Source: Burkholderiales bacterium
GTDB lineage: Bacteria; Pseudomonadota; Gammaproteobacteria; Burkholderiales; CAIKXV01
Direction of reading: 5' to 3'
NCBI GenBank assembly: GCA_019751575.1
Contig: JAIENF010000295.1
Location: forward strand, 1 to 7,681
Length of the DNA stretch: 7,681 bases
Shown here: positions 1-4,631 of the stretch, piece after piece
Position numbering within the stretch: the stretch's first letter is position 1
Layout of the letters: every line of letters starts with the position of its first letter
Notes under the pieces: generated by a model
The model's database searches: none
Told to the model about the DNA's origin: nothing
What the model saw: the letters and a program-made list of their open reading frames with translations, nothing else
Translations under genes and position numbers: made by a program

Positions 1-524
<524 letters not shown>

Positions 525-552
525 ACAGGCCAGCACAGGCCAGGAACCACCG

Positions 553-1350
553 ATGACCATCGCGCCCCTCTACCAGAACATCCGCCACGAACAGCCCGAG
601 CCCGGCATTCACCTGCTGACCCTTGACCGGCCGAGGGCGCTCAATGCGCTGGACAGCACGACGCTCGGGGAACTCGCCTGCGTGGTGCAGGGGCTTGCGC
701 ACGACGCCGCCGCGCGGGCGCTGCTGATCACCGGCGCCGGCACCAAGGCCTTCGTCGCGGGCGCGGACATCTCCGAGATGCAGTCGCTGTCCCCGGAGGC
801 CGCGCGCGACTTCTCGTCAAGGGCCTCGCGGCTGTTCCTCGACATCGAGGCGCTGCCCATGCCGGTGGTCGCGCTGGTCAACGGCTATGCGCTGGGCGGG
901 GGCTGCGAACTCGCGCTGGCCTGCGACTGGATCATTGCCGCCGACAACGCGGTGTTCGGCCAGCCCGAGGTCAACCTGGGCATCCCGCCCGGCTTCGGCG
1001 GCACGCAACGCCTGCCGCGGCGCATCGCGCCCGGCAAGGCACTCGAACTGCTGCTCACCGGCCGCCAGGTGAAGGCGGACGAAGCCGTCGCGATCGGCCT
1101 CGCGAACGAAAAGGTGGCGCCGGACGCACTGCTCGCGCGCGGCATCGAGATGGCGACGCTGGTGGCCGCCAAGGGACCTTATGCCGTGCGGCTGGTCAAG
1201 CAGGCCTGGCAGCGGGGCCAGGCACTCGACCTCGCCCAGGCCTGCGCGATCGAGTCCGACCTGTTCGGCCTCGCCTTCTCGAGCGCCGACCAGAAGGAAG
1301 GCATGCGCGCATTCATCGAGAAGCGGCCGCCGGTCTTCCACGGCCGCTGA
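553..1350 (+). CDS. Enoyl-CoA hydratase/isomerase (crotonase) family protein
   Basis: Probably the syn-hydration of 2-enoyl-CoA to 3-hydroxyacyl-CoA, feeding the dehydrogenase encoded just upstream. It has 265 residues, normal for a single-domain crotonase. Visible motifs are LDRPRALNAL (about 24-33), the oxyanion and CoA-binding stretch AFVAGADISEM (66-76), the signature NGYALGGGCELALACD (110-125), and FGQPEVNLGIPPGFGGTQRLPR (135-156). Glu119 and Glu139 are 20 residues apart, matching the two catalytic glutamates of true hydratases (Glu144/Glu164 in the rat enzyme), which favours hydratase over isomerase or hydrolase paralogues. The start ATG is preceded by AGGAA at 542-546, 6 nt away. The 28-bp gap from the dehydrogenase gene implies co-transcription. 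The last codons overlap the left arm of the hairpin at 1342-1371. The physiological substrate is not determinable from this window. Confidence 0.94.
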   Translation: MTIAPLYQNIRHEQPEPGIHLLTLDRPRALNALDSTTLGELACVVQGLAHDAAARALLITGAGTKAFVAGADISEMQSLSPEAARDFSSRASRLFLDIEALPMPVVALVNGYALGGGCELALACDWIIAADNAVFGQPEVNLGIPPGFGGTQRLPRRIAPGKALELLLTGRQVKADEAVAIGLANEKVAPDALLARGIEMATLVAAKGPYAVRLVKQAWQRGQALDLAQACAIESDLFGLAFSSADQKEGMRAFIEKRPPVFHGR

Positions 1351-1371
1351 GGCGACTCGCCCTCAGCGGCC
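1342..1371. terminator. 11-bp hairpin at the end of the hydratase gene, probable bidirectional terminator
   Basis: GGCCGCTGAGG (1342-1352) and CCTCAGCGGCC (1361-1371) are exact reverse complements around an 8-nt loop. The left arm includes the hydratase TGA stop (1348-1350). No T-tract follows on either strand, so it is not a textbook intrinsic terminator. Its place between convergent genes (the hydratase on +; the receptor and now the transposase on -) suggests a shared transcription end or an RNA 3'-end stabiliser. The pairing is seen directly; the termination role is inferred. Confidence 0.55.
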
Positions 1372-1391
1372 TGCGCAGCCGATGCCTGCGT

Positions 1392-1397
1392 GCTAGT
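1392..1397. repeat. Left copy of the 6-bp IS target duplication
   Basis: GCTAGT immediately precedes the left end of the IS. It matches the NCTAGN target known for IS481. On the - strand this copy supplies the last bases of the transposase reading frame, including its TAG stop. Confidence 0.93.
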
Positions 1398-2346
1398 TGT
1401 GAAGCGTCAAGAGGTTATTCCTTCCTGACGGTTTGAGTCTGGACATGGGAGCAACGCCTCCGATGCCTGCATGGGGGCGATGCCAGTTGTAGTGGTGCTG
1501 CCAGCTGGCGAGTGCAGCCGTTCTGTGGCCCGAGTTCTGGTAGACCCATCCATAGGCCCATTCGCGCAGGGCGGACTGGATGAAGCGCTCGGCCTTTCCG
1601 TTGGTCTGAGGGCGGTAGGCTCGGGTGAACTTGTGCACGATGCCCAGTTGTTCGCAGGCCCGCGCGAACTCGTGAGAGCGGAACGCAGAGCCGTTGTCGG
1701 TGAGCAGCCGGCGTACGGTGATGCCCAGGCTGGCGTAGTAGGCGACGGCAGCCTTCAGGAACTGCACCGCCTGCGGCGTTCGTTCGTCCGGGTGGATGGC
1801 GGTGAAGGCGATGCGGGCGTGATCGTCAACCGCGACGAACAGCATCTCCCAGCCGGCGCCGTCGACCGAGTCGCGCCGGTTGCCCGTCACGCGATGACTG
1901 GGGCGCACGATACGACCGAGCTTCTTCGTGTCGATGTGCAGCAGATCCCCCGGCTGCTCATGCTCGTAGCGCTGCACCGGCTCGACGGGCTCCAGATCGC
2001 TGAGCTTGGACAGCCCCGCGCGGGCCAGCACGCGGCTCACGGTGCTCTCGGAGACACCCACGCTGCGCGCGATACGCGACTGGATCATCCGACGACGACG
2101 CAACTCGACGATCAGCAACGCCTTGGCCGGCTCGATGGCACGTGGCGAACACTGCGGCCGCGAAGAAGCATCGGCCAGCGCGGCCTCGCCCCCGGACAGG
2201 AACCGCGCGAGCCACTTGCGCGCGGTCGCTGGCGTCACGCCGTGCGCGCCCGCGGCCTGGCCAGCTGAACAGCCCCACTCGATCATCTGTCGAACCATCT
2301 CCACGCGACGGGCGTACGTCAATCGGGCATTCTTATGGCTGTTCAT
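1393..2346 (-). CDS. IS481-family DDE transposase
   Basis: Catalyses cut/copy and integration of the surrounding IS. The protein has 317 residues. An N-terminal helix-turn-helix region (about 10-60, then a second about 85-112, SVGVSESTVSRVL) precedes an rve-type integrase core (about 130-300). The catalytic triad is visible as Asp139 (LLHID), Asp217 (LLTDNGSAF) and Glu253 (NGKAERF), with exactly 35 residues between the last two, the DD(35)E spacing of this family. The frame stays open upstream to 2424, but the ATG at 2346 is preferred. AGGAGG (2355-2360 on the complement) sits 8 nt before it, and MNSHKNARLT is a family-like N terminus. The C terminus reads out of the element: the final Asn codon straddles the IS edge and the TAG stop comes from the duplicated target. 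No frameshift or stop interrupts it, so it is potentially active. The start codon lies in a predicted stem (see the regulatory entry). Confidence 0.95.
   Translation of the reverse strand: MNSHKNARLTYARRVEMVRQMIEWGCSAGQAAGAHGVTPATARKWLARFLSGGEAALADASSRPQCSPRAIEPAKALLIVELRRRRMIQSRIARSVGVSESTVSRVLARAGLSKLSDLEPVEPVQRYEHEQPGDLLHIDTKKLGRIVRPSHRVTGNRRDSVDGAGWEMLFVAVDDHARIAFTAIHPDERTPQAVQFLKAAVAYYASLGITVRRLLTDNGSAFRSHEFARACEQLGIVHKFTRAYRPQTNGKAERFIQSALREWAYGWVYQNSGHRTAALASWQHHYNWHRPHAGIGGVAPMSRLKPSGRNNLLTLHN
1398..1416 (+). repeat. IS481-type terminal inverted repeat, left
   Basis: The outer 19 bases begin TGTGAAGCGTCAAGAGGTT. They match the inverted right end at 17 of 19 positions, with mismatches at positions 9 and 14. 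Similarity continues weakly for about six more bases if one gap is allowed. The last codons of the transposase run through this repeat. Confidence 0.9.
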
Positions 2347-2413
2347 CCGGCTGGCCTCCTGGGCGACTGGGGGTTTGGCGATTTCCAGTCTCTCAGAACC
2401 AGCCCGGATGAAC
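2341..2413 (-). promoter_or_regulatory. Stem-loop sequestering the transposase start codon
   Basis: GTTCATCCGGCTGG (2341-2354) pairs with 2399-2413 over 14 base pairs with a single bulged base at 2403. The innermost 10 bp of that similarity (2341-2350 with 2404-2413) are perfect. The transposase ATG (2344-2346) is inside the stem and its AGGAGG is in the loop. A second nested stem, GACTGG/CCAGTC (2365-2370 with 2385-2390), compacts the loop. An RNA that begins outside the element would contain both arms. Such an arrangement is known in other ISs, for example IS10 and IS50, to block translation of read-through transcripts. The pairing is seen; the function here is inferred. Confidence 0.6.
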
Positions 2414-2422
2414 ACCGGATAC

Positions 2423-2441
2423 AACCTATTGAAGCTTCACA
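2423..2441 (-). repeat. IS481-type terminal inverted repeat, right
   Basis: Read on the - strand the end is TGTGAAGCTTCAATAGGTT, the partner of the left end. It lies upstream of the transposase gene, so an element-borne promoter would be expected in or just inside it. I could not pick a convincing -35/-10 pair by eye. Confidence 0.9.
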
Positions 2442-2447
2442 GCTAGT
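2442..2447. repeat. Right copy of the 6-bp IS target duplication
   Basis: GCTAGT immediately follows the right end of the IS and is identical to the left copy. On the - strand it contains the TAG stop of the TctC-type receptor gene, so that gene kept its stop after the insertion. Confidence 0.93.
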
Positions 2448-3489
2448 TGGCCCGGATGTTCCGTTCGCGGATCAGCCGCCCGAGCCGGTCCGCGTCGGAC
2501 TTCATCACGGCTGCGAATTCCGCAGGCGTGCTGGCGATCGGATCGGCACCGATGCCGGCGATCTGCTGGCGCACCTCAGGCAGCCGCAGCACGTTGACGA
2601 TCTCCCGGTTCAGGCGATCGACGATCGGCGCCGCCACGCCGCGCGGGGCGAGGAAACCGAACCAGATCGCCGCTTCATACCCGGGCAGTCCGGATTCGGC
2701 CACGGTGGGCAGGTCCGGCGCAGACTCGGAGCGCTTGAGGCTGGTGATGGCGAGTGCACGCACGCGACCGGCCTTGACCTGCGGCATGCCGATGATCAGG
2801 TTGGGCAGGGTCATCGGGATCTCGTTGCCCATCACCGCCGCGACCGCCGGGCCGATGCCCTTGAACACGATGGCCGTCATGTCGGCCTTGCCCATCTGGG
2901 ACAGCAGTTCGCCGGCGAGATGCGGCGGGCTGCCGACACCCGACGTGCCGTAGTTCATCTTGCCGGGGTTGGCCCGCGTCCATGCGAGCAGCTCGGTGAT
3001 GTTGTTCACCGGCAGCGACGGATGGACCACCACCATCAGCGGCGAGGAGGCCGCCAGCGATATCGGCGTGAAGTCGCGCATCGGATCGAACGACAGCTTC
3101 GAATACAGGTCGCCCATGATCACGTGCGAGTTGTTCACCACGATCATCGTATAGCCATCCGGGGCGGCACGTGCCGCGATCTCGGTGCCGACCACGCCGC
3201 CGGCGCCGGGACGGTTGTCCACCAGGATCGGCTGGCCCAGCCGCTCCTGAAGCCGCGTGCCGACCATGCGGGCGATGGCGTCGTTGCCGCCGCCTGGCGC
3301 CAGGGGTACCAGGATGCGGATCGGCTTCACCGGAAACTCGGACTGCGCGAGCACGGCAGCCGGTGCAATCATCGTGCACAGCGCACACAATGCCGCACCC
3401 AGCGATGCCCCTGCGCTACCGGCGGACTTGCGCGGCCTCGCTTGTGTCGTCGCCCGCTGCACCGGTTTTCCTTTCCTGCTGTAACGCAT
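2443..3489 (-). CDS. Tripartite tricarboxylate transporter (TctC/Bug) family periplasmic substrate-binding protein
   Basis: A periplasmic receptor that binds a small carboxylate or related ligand and would deliver it to a TctAB-type transporter or act as a sensor. The 348-residue protein has a Lys/Arg-rich N terminus, a hydrophobic stretch (about 26-47) and a likely signal peptidase I site after VLA (48). The mature part opens with the family hallmark FPVKPIRILVPLAPGGGND (52-70), then IARMVGTRL, GQPILVDNRPGAGGVVGTE (85-103) and APDGYT (109-114). The GxxxNYGTSGVGS-like segment (about 176-187) and C-terminal WFGFLAPRGVAAP (276-288) are also typical. The start ATG at 3489 has GGAGGA upstream at 9 nt; the alternative ATG at 3546 has no ribosome-binding site. 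No tctA or tctB membrane gene is in the window, so this may be one of the orphan receptors common in Burkholderiales. The stop codon lies within the IS target duplication. The ligand is unknown. Confidence 0.94.
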   Translation of the reverse strand: MRYSRKGKPVQRATTQARPRKSAGSAGASLGAALCALCTMIAPAAVLAQSEFPVKPIRILVPLAPGGGNDAIARMVGTRLQERLGQPILVDNRPGAGGVVGTEIAARAAPDGYTMIVVNNSHVIMGDLYSKLSFDPMRDFTPISLAASSPLMVVVHPSLPVNNITELLAWTRANPGKMNYGTSGVGSPPHLAGELLSQMGKADMTAIVFKGIGPAVAAVMGNEIPMTLPNLIIGMPQVKAGRVRALAITSLKRSESAPDLPTVAESGLPGYEAAIWFGFLAPRGVAAPIVDRLNREIVNVLRLPEVRQQIAGIGADPIASTPAEFAAVMKSDADRLGRLIRERNIRAN

Positions 3490-3564
3490 GGCCTGGCTTC
3501 CTCCGTGTCTGGCCGCGGGCGACGGCCCGGGGCGCTGGTTTCTCATTTCAGGAGTATATGTGCG
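3490..3564. promoter_or_regulatory. Divergent intergenic region between receptor and hydrolase genes
   Basis: These 75 bp separate two genes transcribed away from each other, so any promoters for both must lie here or overlap the coding ends. Ribosome-binding sites are clear on both sides: GGAGGA on the - strand for the receptor gene and AGGAG (3550-3554) for the hydrolase. I see no confident -35/-10 pair or operator palindrome. Confidence 0.5.
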
Positions 3565-4407
3565 ATGCGCACGGAACTGATCACCCTGCCCACGGGCAGC
3601 ACCCCCATCGACGGCGCCTTCTACCTGCCCGAAGACCGTCCCCCGATCGGCAGCGTACTGCTGTTCCACGGCAACCGGATGAGCTTCCTGTGGGGCGCAC
3701 CCCGGTTCCTGCCGCCGGTGCTGACCGCGCTCGGCTATGCCTGCCTCGCCTTCAATCGTCGCGGGCACGACATCATGAGCATCCGCGATTCGCGCCAGGC
3801 CGAAGGGGCTGCCTGGCAGATGACACACGAAGCGATCGAGGACAACCGGATCGCCGCGCGCTGGCTCGAAGCGCGCGGCCTGCCTGATCCGATCGTGATC
3901 GGCCACAGCAACGGCGGCATGCTGGCGGTACGCCATGTCGCGGATCACCCCCGGACGCCCGGCCTGGTGCTGCTGTCGGCGCAGTGCGGCGGCCGCGCGA
4001 TGATCCGCCACGCTGCAGCGGCCGGCGCGCTGGACGGGCTCGACCTCGATTCGGTCGCTGCCAGCGCGCGCAGGCTGGTCGACGAGGGCCGCGGCCGCGA
4101 CCTGATGCACCTGCCCGGATGGTGGTACGTATCGAGCGCCGAGAGCTTCCTCGACCGCATGGACAACCTGCCGGACACGCTGGGCCTGGCGCCGGAGATC
4201 GCCTGTGCCAGCCTTTACCTGCGCGGCGACAGCGAGCCGGCAGACCTGTACCCCGCGGAAGCGTTCGCCCGGCTGTCGGCCGGCCCCTGCACCGTTTCCA
4301 TCGTCGATCGCTGCGATCATTTCTACCGGGGCCGGGAATCGGAAGTCGCCGGGCGCGTGGCCGACTGGATCGGCCGCAATTTTGCGGCGGCGCGGCACGA
4401 AACGTGA
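3565..4407 (+). CDS. Alpha/beta hydrolase family protein
   Basis: A 280-residue probable soluble esterase, lipase-like or peptidase-like serine hydrolase with no signal peptide. The fold's landmarks are in order: the oxyanion loop VLLFHGN (31-37), NRRGH (64-68), and the nucleophile elbow VIGHSNGG (111-118) with Ser115. Asp222 in YLRGDSEP is the likely acid, and His252 in RCDHFYRG the likely catalytic histidine. A helical cap lies between about 145 and 205. The start at 3565 is preceded by AGGAG with 10-nt spacing. The same frame stays open far upstream to 2335, but that stretch is antisense to the receptor and carries no recognisable domain. The gene is divergent from the receptor gene, so the two may serve the same substrate; this is only inference. 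Substrate specificity cannot be assigned. Confidence 0.88.
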   Translation: MRTELITLPTGSTPIDGAFYLPEDRPPIGSVLLFHGNRMSFLWGAPRFLPPVLTALGYACLAFNRRGHDIMSIRDSRQAEGAAWQMTHEAIEDNRIAARWLEARGLPDPIVIGHSNGGMLAVRHVADHPRTPGLVLLSAQCGGRAMIRHAAAAGALDGLDLDSVAASARRLVDEGRGRDLMHLPGWWYVSSAESFLDRMDNLPDTLGLAPEIACASLYLRGDSEPADLYPAEAFARLSAGPCTVSIVDRCDHFYRGRESEVAGRVADWIGRNFAAARHET

Positions 4408-4441
4408 GCTGCCGTGGGAAGACGCGATGGCGCGTCGCAGC
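4408..4441 (+). terminator. Possible bulged hairpin after the hydrolase gene
   Basis: GACGCG (4421-4426) pairs with CGCGTC (4431-4436) around ATGG. The outer arms GCTGC (4408-4412) and GCAGC (4437-4441) extend it, with an 8-nt bulge on the left side. It starts right after the hydrolase stop codon. There is no T-tract, so this is a weak terminator candidate separating the hydrolase from aceE. Confidence 0.3.
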
Positions 4442-4492
4442 AAGTCGTCTCAGGTCACGAGATCGTTTCCTGGAGCGTCCGTCCGGGGGCCG

Positions 4493-4529
4493 GATCGCGA
4501 AAAACCGCGCGCTATACTCGCTCGCGATC
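4493..4529 (+). promoter_or_regulatory. Candidate aceE promoter with flanking inverted repeat
   Basis: The 224-bp gap before aceE holds a -10-like TATACT at 4513-4518. It lies between the arms of a perfect 8-bp inverted repeat, GATCGCGA (4493-4500) and TCGCGATC (4522-4529), which are 21 bp apart. No good -35 hexamer sits 16-18 bp upstream, so an activator or a different sigma context may be needed, or this is chance. If used, the transcript would have a leader of roughly 105 nt. The rest of the gap shows no open reading frame or RNA gene that I recognise. Confidence 0.35.
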
Positions 4530-4631
4530 GAGTGATTCGTTCGTCGATCGAAACAGTGCCACGCCTGCCACGAGCGCGCGAAGGCCTCGTCCTCGAGAAC
4601 GACAGTTCAACCTCCACCCAAGGTCACCCCC

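Larger units (their letters stand above)
1398..2441 (-). mobile_element. Complete IS481-family insertion sequence, close to the IS481 prototype
   Basis: A 1044-bp element is bounded by imperfect inverted ends (17 of the outer 19 bases match, each starting TGTGAAGC) and flanked by an exact 6-bp direct repeat, GCTAGT. It holds one intact transposase gene on the - strand spanning almost its whole length. IS481 of Bordetella pertussis is known to be about 1.05 kb, to prefer the target NCTAGN and to duplicate 6 bp. This copy fits on all three counts, and from memory the transposase sequence resembles that prototype strongly. An exact target duplication and an undamaged gene suggest a fairly recent insertion. 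The element inserted at the stop codon of the receptor gene to its right, without shortening that protein. Confidence 0.95.

Noticed and set aside
817..1341. Open frames on the - strand opposite the hydratase gene
   Set aside because: They are composition shadows of a well-supported crotonase gene, without motifs or plausible starts.
1471..2268. A 265-codon open frame on the + strand inside the IS
   Set aside because: It mirrors the transposase gene in antisense, lacks a ribosome-binding site and shows no domain; IS481 elements carry a single gene.
2347..2424. 26-residue N-terminal extension of the transposase to 2424
   Set aside because: AGGAGG lies 8 nt before the internal ATG at 2346, and family members start with a MN-HK-like N terminus at that point.
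1398..2441. IS as a carrier of cargo or a composite transposon
   Set aside because: Only one IS copy is present, its direct repeats are immediately adjacent, and no passenger gene exists.
2335..3564. In-frame upstream extension of the hydrolase to 2335, giving a 690-residue protein
   Set aside because: The extension is antisense to the receptor gene and starts inside the IS. The hydrolase domain begins cleanly at the ATG at 3565, which has its own AGGAG.
3490..4443. In-frame upstream extension of the receptor gene to 4443, giving a 666-residue protein
   Set aside because: The extension is antisense to the hydrolase. The start at 3489 has a good ribosome-binding site and leads straight into a signal peptide.
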